DNA from: JAXLQL01 sp046331625
GTDB taxonomy: Bacteria > Acidobacteriota > Terriglobia > Bryobacterales > Bryobacteraceae
Assembly (NCBI GenBank): GCA_046331625.1
Contig: JAXLQL010000007.1
Location: 186,001-250,000, forward strand
DNA: 64,000 bases
Reading direction: 5' to 3'
Shown: piece by piece, positions 16,739-25,090 of the stretch
Layout of the letters: each line of letters starts with the position of its first letter
Position numbering within the stretch: position 1 is the first letter of the stretch
The notes under the pieces: model-generated
The model's input: the letters and a program-made list of their open reading frames with translations, nothing else
Database searches by the model: none
Told to the model about the DNA's origin: nothing
Program-made: the position numbers and the translations under genes

Positions 16739-17861
16739 CGAACTTCTTCAACTCCTCGATCAACGCCCGCAGCCCCTTCTTGTGATAGATCCCCGTGAGC
16801 CGCTGCTCCTCGGCTGACGGCGCAATCATCTTTTCGAGCCGCGCATCGCGCTGCGGGATCCAAACCGTATTGTCGGCGAAACCTACCTGGCTAACGTAGC
16901 CCGTCATGCTGTCGATCGAAACCGGCGCGCCGCCCGGATCGGCAAAGCGCAGTGACGCGGTTTCGAGCACCTGCGCGTGTGCGCCTGGCGCGATGGACGT
17001 GCGGGCCGGCACGGCGCCACCCAGGAATTGGCGGCCGCGCGCGTCTTTGACGATCCAGCCGACCTCCACATACGAAACAGCGCGTTGCGAGCGATTGACC
17101 AGCTCGAGCTTCGGCGCCCGCGCTTCCGCGCCGGCCAGATGGGCCATGCCGGAAACGGGCTCCACCGGAGCATCGGGGAATCGGAGGAACGCGAACTCGG
17201 CGGGCTTGCCGGCATCCACCGCGGAAACTCGCCCGCGCGCCAGTTGCACGTCGACTCGGGGAATCTCCGATTGGCGGTTCAGCGAAGCCACGCATTCCTG
17301 GCGCAACGCTTCCGGACCCTGCGCTCGCAAAACCTGCAGGAAATGTTTGCGGTCACGCTGGGCTTCCATTTCGAAGGCGACCATGGCGCGGCGCGAGTCG
17401 AGTTTGTTCGGACCGGAGAATCCCAGATCGTCGAACAGTACGCCATCGAGCGCGATCTCCACGGCTGGACCGGATGCCGCAAGCGCCACGGGACGAAGCA
17501 GCCGCAGGTCGATGCGCAGCGGGAAGGTCTCGCCGGGGCCGACGTCGAGGCTTGCCTTGGTGACCGAAGCGCGGCCGCCGAGCGTCGCCTCGTGCGATTG
17601 CACCATCCAGGTGATGGCGCGGATGCGGCGGTTGCTGGTGTTCTTGAGCGAGAGCGCGGTGTTGAGTTGCAGCACTTGCGCGCTGCCTTGCTCGGAAGAT
17701 CGCGACTCGCCCCACTCGGAGGAGAGCAGGCTCACGGGAGAATCGGCGGGCAGGTTCACCTTCACCGAGCGTTGCGGATCTGGTTCGGCCAGCGCCGTAC
17801 CGGCCCCGGTTGCGAGCAAAGCCGCGAGCAGAGCGGAAGCGAGCCTATTCCGAGTAAACAT
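16725..17861 (-). CDS. Secreted protein of unknown function in a sigma-factor operon
   Basis: The 378-residue product starts with a signal peptide (MFTRNRLASALLAALLATGAGTALA). The mature part is beta-rich with two similar halves: one near 55-125 (LNTALSLKNTSNRRIRAITWMV) and one near 240-320 (PKLELVNRSQRAVSYVEVGWIV), each reading like an Ig-like or DUF-type beta sandwich; the similarity of LxLxNxSxRxIxxxxW in both is visible. No catalytic motif is seen. The gene overlaps the anti-sigma gene upstream by 17 bases and modA-like gene downstream by 14, so all three should be co-translated. An envelope role under control of the sigma factor is likely, but the function is unknown. Confidence 0.72.
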   Translation of the reverse strand: MFTRNRLASALLAALLATGAGTALAEPDPQRSVKVNLPADSPVSLLSSEWGESRSSEQGSAQVLQLNTALSLKNTSNRRIRAITWMVQSHEATLGGRASVTKASLDVGPGETFPLRIDLRLLRPVALAASGPAVEIALDGVLFDDLGFSGPNKLDSRRAMVAFEMEAQRDRKHFLQVLRAQGPEALRQECVASLNRQSEIPRVDVQLARGRVSAVDAGKPAEFAFLRFPDAPVEPVSGMAHLAGAEARAPKLELVNRSQRAVSYVEVGWIVKDARGRQFLGGAVPARTSIAPGAHAQVLETASLRFADPGGAPVSIDSMTGYVSQVGFADNTVWIPQRDARLEKMIAPSAEEQRLTGIYHKKGLRALIEELKKFGAAQ

Positions 17862-18480
17862 GATAGATGGTCACCTGTCCGGTGTCGTCGTCGATCAAGC
17901 GCGCCCGGATCGCGCCTTGCGTACTGACGGTTGTGGAAGCAGCCTTGGCGGCTGGGCCTTCGTAGGCCAGCGCCATGGTTTGCCCGTTGCGTTCGAGGCC
18001 GATGCCGCCGAGCGTGGCCTTGAGGACCACTTCGGGCCGCTGCGGCTGCGAGTCAAAAATGATCGAAGGTCCGCCGACGGCGACTCCTGAGCGTGGCGGG
18101 AGATTGGGCTTGGGTCCCCGGAGCACGGTGACCGTCATCACCAGCATCACCATCGCGGTGGCGGTGGTCATGGCGACGGCTACGCGCCAGCCCTTGCGCT
18201 GCGAAGGCGCGGGTGCGATCGAGACGATTTCACCGGCCGCGAGCCCGAGCCGGATGTTCGCCTTCATCTCGCCAGCCAGGCGATCCCAGTCCAGGTTCGC
18301 GGGCATCGCATCGGGGGCGTTCATGGACTCTTCGACGCTGTGCCGCGCGTGAACGAACGACTCTACCTCGCCGCGGCAACCATCGCAGCCGCGAACATGC
18401 CACGCCACGCGCAGACGATCGGCGAGCGAGAGGTCGCCACCCGAGTAGAGCGCCAATTCCTGAATGGTGGGATGCGTCAT
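17845..18480 (-). CDS. Membrane anti-sigma factor with zinc-finger domain
   Basis: The 211-residue protein should hold its partner ECF sigma factor inactive at the membrane until a signal arrives. The N-terminus has a zinc-binding anti-sigma pattern, H-x3-C-x2-C (WHVRGCDGCRGEV, about residues 27-39). One transmembrane helix (VAVAMTTATAMVMLVMTVTV) lies near 105-125, followed by a periplasmic domain of about 85 residues. ATG 18480 is chosen because its ATGA overlaps the sigma-factor stop, the usual coupling in such pairs; an upstream start would extend into the sigma gene. What the periplasmic part senses is not visible. Confidence 0.85.
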   Translation of the reverse strand: MTHPTIQELALYSGGDLSLADRLRVAWHVRGCDGCRGEVESFVHARHSVEESMNAPDAMPANLDWDRLAGEMKANIRLGLAAGEIVSIAPAPSQRKGWRVAVAMTTATAMVMLVMTVTVLRGPKPNLPPRSGVAVGGPSIIFDSQPQRPEVVLKATLGGIGLERNGQTMALAYEGPAAKAASTTVSTQGAIRARLIDDDTGQVTIYHVYSE

Positions 18481-19079
18481 GGCCGGTTCCTTTCCCAATA
18501 GCGGCGGAACTTGGTGCGGGCGTTGGCGATGTGCGAGCGCACGGTCGCCTTGGAACAGTTCAACTGGCGCGCCACTTCCTCGGCGGGCAGGCCCTCCACG
18601 TCGCGGAGCACGAGCGCGAGCCGCTCGCGATCGCTCAGCCGGCGCAGGCCTTCTTCGAGAAAGCCGCCTTGTTCGGAGCGGAGCAGGCTCGCTTCGGGAC
18701 TCTCCTGCCGGGCGACCTTGGCGGGCTCGGGGAGTTCCTCGAGTTCGGTGAAATGCACGCGGCCGTGGCGGCGGAGAAAATCGATGGCAGTGTTGGTGGC
18801 GATGCGCGAGAGCCAGTGCGCGGACTTGTCGGCTTCCTTGATCTGCTCGGATCGCTGGAGCGCCTTGATGAAGACCTCTTGCGTGAGGTCTTGCGCGTCA
18901 TCCACGTTGCCGACCATGCGGTAGATCTGCAGGAAGATCCGGCGCATGTGCATGGACACGAACTGGTTGCGCCAATCCGGCGAAGGCTCGAGCCGGACCG
19001 GGGAAAGGTCGCCGCTGTTGTCGCGGGGTTCGGTCATTGCTTCCAGACTGCGCGGTCCCACTTTGCTGGCGAACGGCAT
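18477..19079 (-). CDS. ECF-type RNA polymerase sigma factor
   Basis: The 200-residue protein has sigma-70 region 2 (RRIFLQIYRMVGNVDDAQDLTQEVF... and WLSRIATNTAIDFLRRHGR, about 50-110) and region 4 with a helix-turn-helix (LSDRERLALVLRDVEGLPAEEVARQLNCSKATVRSHI, about 140-180), but no region 3, as expected for extracytoplasmic-function factors. It begins the minus-strand operon sigma, anti-sigma, secreted protein, ModA-like protein. Release from the anti-sigma protein would direct transcription of envelope genes and probably its own operon. The N-terminal 30 residues are polar. The divergent neighbour is a TonB-dependent receptor; joint control is possible but not shown. Confidence 0.92.
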   Translation of the reverse strand: MPFASKVGPRSLEAMTEPRDNSGDLSPVRLEPSPDWRNQFVSMHMRRIFLQIYRMVGNVDDAQDLTQEVFIKALQRSEQIKEADKSAHWLSRIATNTAIDFLRRHGRVHFTELEELPEPAKVARQESPEASLLRSEQGGFLEEGLRRLSDRERLALVLRDVEGLPAEEVARQLNCSKATVRSHIANARTKFRRYWERNRP

Positions 19080-19183
19080 CTATTATCTATGACGCGCCGG
19101 GCAGCCAAGCGTGCAGTGGTTTCTTCTCCTTTATTCTCAATGTAATACGGTGGAGGTGGGCTTTGTTGGGGCGGTCCTGGATG

Positions 19184-19189
19184 TATACT
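19184..19189 (+). promoter_or_regulatory. Likely -10 box of the TonB-receptor gene
   Basis: TATACT lies 14 bases before the proposed ATG at 19204, with TTGTTG at 19163-19168 as a poor -35 at 15-base spacing. It supports the internal start at 19204, because the in-frame ATG at 19111 would be upstream of this promoter. Confidence 0.35.
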
Positions 19190-19203
19190 GGCGTCGAATC
19201 CGC

Positions 19204-22200
19204 ATGCAAGCCGCCGCCGTTTTCCGAACTGCCATCCTTTGCGCCGCCATGGCCGCGAGCTTACGGGCCCAAGAAGTCAGCGCGGGACTCACCGGTCGCG
19301 TCACGGACCCCGCGGGCGGCGCCGTCACTGCAGCCACCGTCACCGCGCGCGACCAGCAACGGGGCACCACGTGGTCCGCGAGTACCAACGAAGACGGCAT
19401 CTACGCATATCCGCGGATTCCCAGCGGGACCTACTCGCTCAAAGTGGAAGCGCCGGGGTTCAAGCTCTATACGCGCAACGACATCGTGCTCGAAGTAAAT
19501 CAGCGGGGACGTATCGACGTGGCGCTCATGCTGGGCGCGGTGAGCGAGAGCGTCGAGGTTTCGAGCGAGTCGCCGTTGCTGCAGACCGAGACCACGCAGG
19601 TCAGCGCCGTGGTGAGCGCGCAGACGCTCGATGACGCTCCGCTTATCAGCCGCAACTTTCTGGAGCTGACGCTGCTCATCCCGGGCGTCACCACCACCGA
19701 TCCGGCATCGTTCAATAGCGGAACGCGCTCCGACAACGCGGGCCGCACTTTCGTCAACGGCAATCGCGAACAGGCCAACAACTTCATGCTCGATGGCGCC
19801 GACGCGAATCAGGTCTCGGATAACCTCGCTGCGTATCAGCCGAGTCCGGATGCGATCCAGGAGATGCGCGTGATCACGCAGAACGCTTCGGCCGAGTTCG
19901 GCAATTTCCAGGGCGGCGTGATCAACCTGGTGATCAAGTCAGGCACGAATCGGTTCCACGGCAATCTGTTCGAGAGCTTTCGCAATGACAAGTTGAATGC
20001 GGGGAATTGGGCTCGGAACTGGTCAGGACTCGCGCGCACGCCCATCCGCTGGAACCAGTTCGGCGGAACCATTGGAGGCCGCATCCGGCGCGACAAGCTG
20101 TTCTTCTTCGCGGACTATCAGGGCTTTCGACAGGCCACGCCAACTTCGCTCTCCACCACTTCTGTTTTCCAGACGCCTTGGCGCTCGGGCAACTTTTCGA
20201 ACCTGTTGACGCCCACGTATCGGAACACGCAGCTCTACGATCCCTTCACAGCCGACGCCAAGGGCGCTCGCGCTCCGTTCGCGGGAAATCAAATTCCGAT
20301 GAGCATGTTTGATCCGGCGGTGGTGAAGCTCTTCTCCGACACACGCGTGTTTCTGCCGCAGACGGCAAGCGGCGCCGCTAACAATCTCATCTACGCCACG
20401 CATTCGAAGACCATGGCGGACCAAAGCGACGTCAAGGTGGATTGGCGGCCGAATCAGCAGGACTACCTGACGGCTCGCTTCTCGGCCGGCTCGCAGGATT
20501 TTCGCGGAGCCAACACGTTCATCCTGCTGTTCCCGCCGTTCCGCACCGCTCCATTCCAACACGGCGTGGTGAATTGGACGCGCAGTTTCGGTCCGCATTT
20601 GGTGAATGAAGCGCGCCTGGGGGTGAATCACAACAGCCTGCAAAACGGCACGCTCGACAACGGGCTCGGCGACTATGCGCAAGCGCTCGGCATCCGCAAT
20701 GGAGGCTCCGGCCTAATGGCGCTGCAGGGGTTCGCCTACGCGGCGACGCTCGGTAACGCCAATGATGGATTGCAGCAGTTCTTCACCACCAACGTCTATC
20801 ACGGCATCGACAACGTGACGATGATCCACGGCCGCCACATGATCAAGACCGGCGGCCAATTCATTCGCCAACAGGTGAATACTTTCTACGCGGGCAACAA
20901 TGGGCGCACCGGATACATCAACTTCAGCGGACGCTTCACCGCACCCAACGCAGTGAATCCGGTGCCGCAGGGGCTGCTGATCGGCGAGGCCGATTTCGTG
21001 CTCGGGCTTCCCACCGATCTCGGTCGCGGGGTGAGCACCGGCACCTGGGGGCATCGCTCCACGGTCTGGGGAACCTACGTGCAAGACGATTGGCGCGCGG
21101 CCAACAACCTGACGCTGAATCTCGGCATCCGCTGGGAATACCATTCGCCGTGGGTGGAAGTGGCGGACCGGCAATCGAACTTCGGGCTCTACTCGGGTCA
21201 GTTGATGCTCGCGGGTAAGGACGGCAACAGCCGGTCGCTCTACCAGCCCTTCAAGAAAGACTTCCAGCCGCGGATCGGTTTCGCCTATACGCCCGCGCGC
21301 ATGAAACAGAAAGCGGTGGTGCGCGGCGCGTTCACGATATCGTCGTATCTCGAGGGCACCGGGACCAACCTCCGCATGCCGCTGAATCCGCCCTTCAACT
21401 CCGAATATCAGGCGCTCTACAACACGCCCGATATTTGGGTTCCGCCGGTGCGACTCTCCGATGGATTTGGCGGCCTCAATCCCAAGGATCCGTTCAAGGG
21501 CGCGACGCTGCGGCTGTGGGATCCGTTCGTGCGGCCCGCCAATTCGATGCAATGGAGTTTCGCCACCGAGTATCAGTTGCCGGCGCGCTCGGTGTTGACG
21601 TTGTGGTATGTGGGCCAACACGGCACGCATCTCATGGTGCCGCAGCCGTATCTGCAGAAGCTGATCGTGAACGGGAGGCCCGCGCCCGGACCTTATCTTG
21701 CAGGCAACCCGGCGCTGCTCGCGCAGATCACGCAAGTCTCGGGCACCGCGTCTGAAGGCAACCAGAAATACAACGCGCTCCAGGCGCACGTGCGCAAGCG
21801 CTTCAGCGCCGGGCTCGATTTCCAGGCCGGATACACGTTCTCGCACGGCATGACAGACGCGCAAGGTTACTACGGTTCGAGCGGCCAGGCTGCGGGCACC
21901 GGCGCATACACGCAGAACATGTATGATCGCAAAGCCGAATGGGGCCCGAGTTTCTTCGACAACAAACACAATCTCTCGGGATCGTTGTTCTACCGGCTGC
22001 CGGTTGGCCGCAAACAATGGATCGGAAGCGCGTGGCCGGGGTGGCTGGATCGCATCGCGGGCGGCTGGCAATTGAGCACGCTCTACTCGATCCGCACCGG
22101 GTTCCCGCTCACACCGAAGGTGACGGGTGACCCTTCGGGCACCGGTTCGCGCTCGGTACGGCCCAACGTGAACGGAACGCCGAGCGATGCGCATCAAATC

Positions 22201-22524
22201 GGTCCCGGAACATTTTGGCTCGATAATGGGACCACGCCCGCGGGAGCGAAGTTGTACAGTGTGCCGCCGGCGTACGTGTTCGGGAGCGCGGGAGTGGGGA
22301 TCGTGCGCGGTCCTGGAATGCGGAGGCTGGATGCATCGTTGAGCAAGAAGATCGCGGTGGGCGAGAAGAAGTACTTTCAACTTCGTCTCGCGGCTTTCAA
22401 CGTCACCAACACGCCGATCTTCTCGTCGCCGTCTTCGATGGTGATCACCAACGCGTTCTTCGGCCAAATCCGCGGATCGAGCGGCGAGCGCAACGTGAAC
22501 GTGGTCGCCAAGTTCTACTTCTGA
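19204..22524 (+). CDS. TonB-dependent receptor with carboxypeptidase-regulatory domain (Oar-like)
   Basis: This outer-membrane protein of about 1106 residues imports a large substrate or adheres using TonB energy. After a signal peptide (MQAAAVFRTAILCAAMAASLRA) comes a carboxypeptidase-regulatory beta domain (SAGLTGRVTDPAGGAVTAATV..., about 25-110), then the plug (LPLLISRNFLE-like region, ...FMLDGADANQVSDNL, GGVINLVIKSGTNRFHGNLFE, about 125-260) and a long beta-barrel, ending in the aromatic NVVAKFYF typical of outer-membrane barrels. This architecture is abundant in acidobacteria. ATG 19204 is preferred over 19111, whose extra residues are not signal-like. It is divergent from the ECF sigma operon. 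The substrate is unknown. Confidence 0.9.
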   Translation: MQAAAVFRTAILCAAMAASLRAQEVSAGLTGRVTDPAGGAVTAATVTARDQQRGTTWSASTNEDGIYAYPRIPSGTYSLKVEAPGFKLYTRNDIVLEVNQRGRIDVALMLGAVSESVEVSSESPLLQTETTQVSAVVSAQTLDDAPLISRNFLELTLLIPGVTTTDPASFNSGTRSDNAGRTFVNGNREQANNFMLDGADANQVSDNLAAYQPSPDAIQEMRVITQNASAEFGNFQGGVINLVIKSGTNRFHGNLFESFRNDKLNAGNWARNWSGLARTPIRWNQFGGTIGGRIRRDKLFFFADYQGFRQATPTSLSTTSVFQTPWRSGNFSNLLTPTYRNTQLYDPFTADAKGARAPFAGNQIPMSMFDPAVVKLFSDTRVFLPQTASGAANNLIYATHSKTMADQSDVKVDWRPNQQDYLTARFSAGSQDFRGANTFILLFPPFRTAPFQHGVVNWTRSFGPHLVNEARLGVNHNSLQNGTLDNGLGDYAQALGIRNGGSGLMALQGFAYAATLGNANDGLQQFFTTNVYHGIDNVTMIHGRHMIKTGGQFIRQQVNTFYAGNNGRTGYINFSGRFTAPNAVNPVPQGLLIGEADFVLGLPTDLGRGVSTGTWGHRSTVWGTYVQDDWRAANNLTLNLGIRWEYHSPWVEVADRQSNFGLYSGQLMLAGKDGNSRSLYQPFKKDFQPRIGFAYTPARMKQKAVVRGAFTISSYLEGTGTNLRMPLNPPFNSEYQALYNTPDIWVPPVRLSDGFGGLNPKDPFKGATLRLWDPFVRPANSMQWSFATEYQLPARSVLTLWYVGQHGTHLMVPQPYLQKLIVNGRPAPGPYLAGNPALLAQITQVSGTASEGNQKYNALQAHVRKRFSAGLDFQAGYTFSHGMTDAQGYYGSSGQAAGTGAYTQNMYDRKAEWGPSFFDNKHNLSGSLFYRLPVGRKQWIGSAWPGWLDRIAGGWQLSTLYSIRTGFPLTPKVTGDPSGTGSRSVRPNVNGTPSDAHQIGPGTFWLDNGTTPAGAKLYSVPPAYVFGSAGVGIVRGPGMRRLDASLSKKIAVGEKKYFQLRLAAFNVTNTPIFSSPSSMVITNAFFGQIRGSSGERNVNVVAKFYF

Positions 22525-22609
22525 GCGCGGCGTTCCGGCGGATGGCGGTGCTCGAGCGCGGGATGCTAGTATCGGCATTGCCCAGGAAATCTCACCACGG
22601 AGAATGAGA

Positions 22610-23956
22610 ATGCGCCACGTCAGGAAAATTTTGCCCATCGCGGCCGCTGCATTTGTTGCGACCGCTTTTGCACAGCAAGGCGCCGACTTCACCAAGCAAG
22701 CCGACGGCAATCACGATGGCTCCATCACGCGCGAGGAGCTTGAGTCGGCGATGACGGCTTGGCTCGGCGGCAAGGCCAGCGTTTCGCAAGAGGAATTCAC
22801 CAAGGCTTTCGAAGGCTCGTTTTCCGAGGGCGCGTTCATGGGGATGATCTCGCCGCCGCAGAGCCGCACACCCAAGCCCGAAGACGTGGCGAAGATGATG
22901 GCTGCGCTGCCGGCCGCGGCTCCCGCCAAGCCCGCCAAGGCGCGCAAGGTGCTGGTGCTCTCGAAGTGCGGCGGCTTCGTGCATGCGTGCATTCCGCTGG
23001 CGGCGAAGACGATCGAAGAGCTCGGCGCGAAGACCGGCGCGTGGACCACCACGGTGAGCTATGACTCCGCGGTGATCAGCGCCGACAACCTGAAGCAGTA
23101 CGACGCCGTCTTCCTGAACAACACCACCGGCTACTTTCTCGACGACGCCGATGCTTCGGTTACTGAGGCGCGGAAGAAGGCGCTGCTCGATTTCGTGCGG
23201 TCTGGCAAGGGACTCGCCGGCATGCACGCCGCATCGGACTCCTATCACGAGTCGACCAACGGGCCAGAGTTCGTCCACATGATGGCCGGCGGCATTTTCA
23301 CGGGCGCCGACAAGAACAGCGACAAGCAAATGGACAAGGCCGAGTTGAGTGCGGTGGCCGCGGCGTGGTTCGATGCGATCGATCGCGAGCACGCGGGCAA
23401 GGTGAGCGAGAAGGATTTTCGCGCCGGCCTTCCACGCGCGTTGATGGGCAATCGCAGGCGCCGCGCGGGCGGTGGACCTCCGGCGGCCAAGGCCGGACCC
23501 GATACACAGGTTGGCACGTGGCTCGACTTCAACCGCATGATCGGCGGTTATTTCAAATACCACTGGTTCGATCCGCAGCACATCGTGTACAAGATCGATG
23601 ATCCGGCGAGTCCTTTGACGGCTATGTTCAAGGATGGGTTCGAGATCGACGACGAGACCTACACGTTCGGGATCAAGAGCTGGTCGCGGCAGAATCTGCA
23701 TGTGCTGGCGAGCGTCGACTATTCCAAGATGAGCGACGCCGACAAGGCGAAGGAAGACAATCCGCGCAGCGATCATGACTATGGGCTGAGCTGGATCCGG
23801 CGGGAAGGGAAGGGTCGCGTGTTCTACACGGCGCATGGGCATAGCGAGCGCGTGTATGCGTCGCGGCCGATGCTCGAGCATGTCCTGGCGGGGATGCAGT
23901 ATGCGCTGGGGGATTTGAAGGCCAACGATTCGCCGAGCGAGCGGGCGAAGAAGTAA
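22610..23956 (+). CDS. Secreted ThuA-domain protein with EF hands
   Basis: The 448-residue protein has a signal peptide (MRHVRKILPIAAAAFVATAFA) and then a calcium-binding EF-hand loop DGNHDGSITREE (about 32-43). The ThuA-like class-I glutamine-amidotransferase fold follows (KVLVLSKCGGFVHACIPLAAK; YDAVFLNNTTGYF; GKGLAGMHAASDSYH). Two further EF-hand-like loops (DKNSDKQMDKAE and DREHAGKVSEKD) are inserted inside the ThuA domain before it resumes at IVYKIDDPASPLTAMF. ThuA proteins act in sugar metabolism but their chemistry is poorly known. ATG 22610 is favoured over 22604 because GGAG at 22599 sits at proper distance. Calcium control is inference. Confidence 0.8.
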   Translation: MRHVRKILPIAAAAFVATAFAQQGADFTKQADGNHDGSITREELESAMTAWLGGKASVSQEEFTKAFEGSFSEGAFMGMISPPQSRTPKPEDVAKMMAALPAAAPAKPAKARKVLVLSKCGGFVHACIPLAAKTIEELGAKTGAWTTTVSYDSAVISADNLKQYDAVFLNNTTGYFLDDADASVTEARKKALLDFVRSGKGLAGMHAASDSYHESTNGPEFVHMMAGGIFTGADKNSDKQMDKAELSAVAAAWFDAIDREHAGKVSEKDFRAGLPRALMGNRRRRAGGGPPAAKAGPDTQVGTWLDFNRMIGGYFKYHWFDPQHIVYKIDDPASPLTAMFKDGFEIDDETYTFGIKSWSRQNLHVLASVDYSKMSDADKAKEDNPRSDHDYGLSWIRREGKGRVFYTAHGHSERVYASRPMLEHVLAGMQYALGDLKANDSPSERAKK

Positions 23957-23983
23957 CGATCGTCGAGCTGGCGCGAGGTGTGA

Positions 23984-24712
23984 ATGCGCACAGCGATTGT
24001 CTCCGATATCCACGGTAACTTGGCTGCACTCGAGGCGGTGGTGGCGGATTTGCGAATCACATCACCGGATCTGGTTCTGCATGGAGGGGATCTTGCGGAT
24101 TCGGGTTCCGGTCCGGTTGAGGTGGTGGACCTGATTCGGTCGCTCGGCTGGCATGGAGTGGCGGGGAACACGGATGAGTTACTCGCCATGCCGGACGTGT
24201 TCGAGGCATTCGCGCGCGAGCGGCCCGGGCTCGAAAACATCTGGGCGCCGATTCGCGAGATGGCGGCATTTGCTCGCGAGAAGTTGGGAGAGGAGCGATT
24301 GGCTTGGCTGCGGGGCCTGCCGCCGGCGTATGTCGACGACCGCTTGGCTTTGGTGCATGCTTCGCCGGCAAGCCGGTGGCTGTCGCCCGCGATCGGCGCC
24401 GCCGACTCAGAACTGGCGGAAGCGTACGGGAACTTGCTACCACGGACGGTGGTCTACGGGCACATCCATATTCCGTTCGTCAGGCGGCTCGGGGGTTTTC
24501 CGGGCGCGTATGTCGCGAACTCGGGAAGCGTGGGGCAACCGCACGATGGCGATCGGCGGGCCGGATATTTGTTGATCGACGATGGGGCGCCGGCGATTCG
24601 CCGGGTGGAGTACGATGTCGATCGCCAGTGCCGGGCGCTATTGGCGTCGGGCTTGCCGCATGCGGAGTGGATGAAGCGGGTCCTGGAAACGGCGCGCCCT
24701 CAGATACCGTAG
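23984..24712 (+). CDS. Metallophosphoesterase (YfcE/MJ0936-like phosphodiesterase)
   Basis: A calcineurin-like two-metal phosphoesterase of 242 residues that should hydrolyse phosphodiesters in the cytoplasm; there is no signal peptide. All motifs are present: SDIHGNLAAL (7-16), LHGGDLADSG (about 33-42), GVAGNTDELL (about 58-67), LVHASPASRW (about 122-131) and VVYGHIHIPF (about 157-166). The C-terminus ...AGYLLIDDGAPAIRRVEYD is the common end of this group. It follows the ThuA gene by 27 bases and may share its transcript. Substrate unknown. Confidence 0.88.
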   Translation: MRTAIVSDIHGNLAALEAVVADLRITSPDLVLHGGDLADSGSGPVEVVDLIRSLGWHGVAGNTDELLAMPDVFEAFARERPGLENIWAPIREMAAFAREKLGEERLAWLRGLPPAYVDDRLALVHASPASRWLSPAIGAADSELAEAYGNLLPRTVVYGHIHIPFVRRLGGFPGAYVANSGSVGQPHDGDRRAGYLLIDDGAPAIRRVEYDVDRQCRALLASGLPHAEWMKRVLETARPQIP

Positions 24713-24726
24713 CTAATTGGGCCCTC

Positions 24727-24966
24727 TCAATCGGGAACGGGCATGCCCGCGAGCTTCATCGAGCGCTCTTGCAATCCGTCGAATAGAGGTGATGACTTCC
24801 ACAGACCCGAAAGAGCGTCCAACCTTGGAGTCGACCGCCGGTCAGAGCCGCAGGCGTCCACAAATCGAAGGATCATCACGCCAGCGGAAAACTGAATCTT
24901 TCCGGCCAGTGGCACGATATCCGGGCTGCTGCGTAAGCCGTAGATGAATTGTTCGATCTCCGTCAC
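24727..24966 (-). CDS. Possible small hypothetical protein
   Basis: The 378-base gap between the phosphoesterase and the BACON-type gene contains one weak candidate, a 79-residue frame starting at GTG 24966 (MTEIEQFIYGLRSSPDIVPL...). It has no recognised domain, signal peptide or clear ribosome site. Its composition is less extreme than the shadow frames around it, which is the only reason to list it. The rest of the gap shows nothing beyond the promoter at 25073. Confidence 0.25.
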   Translation of the reverse strand: MTEIEQFIYGLRSSPDIVPLAGKIQFSAGVMILRFVDACGSDRRSTPRLDALSGLWKSSPLFDGLQERSMKLAGMPVPD

Positions 24967-25072
24967 TGTACAATACTGCCATCAACTTGGTCCGATCATC
25001 TTCGCCGGGCCAAGCTCGAGAGCCTTGGCTGCGGGCATTTTCGGTTCGGATGACGAGCTGCCGCAGACTGCA

Positions 25073-25081
25073 TGGTAAGAT
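25073..25081 (+). promoter_or_regulatory. Extended -10 promoter before the BACON-type gene
   Basis: TGG-TAAGAT matches an extended -10 element (TGnTAnnAT). The ATG lies nine bases after it at 25091, so the leader would be only a few bases, with AGGGGAA overlapping it. Confidence 0.4.
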
Positions 25082-25090
25082 GCAGGGGAA

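Noticed and set aside
20713..22710. Long 665-codon minus-strand frame opposite the TonB receptor
   Set aside because: It is arginine/histidine-rich, has no domain, and lies opposite a gene with clear motifs. It is a high-GC shadow.
22592..24013. 473-codon minus-strand frame opposite the ThuA gene
   Set aside because: Composition is that of an antisense shadow, and the plus-strand protein has signal peptide and domain motifs.
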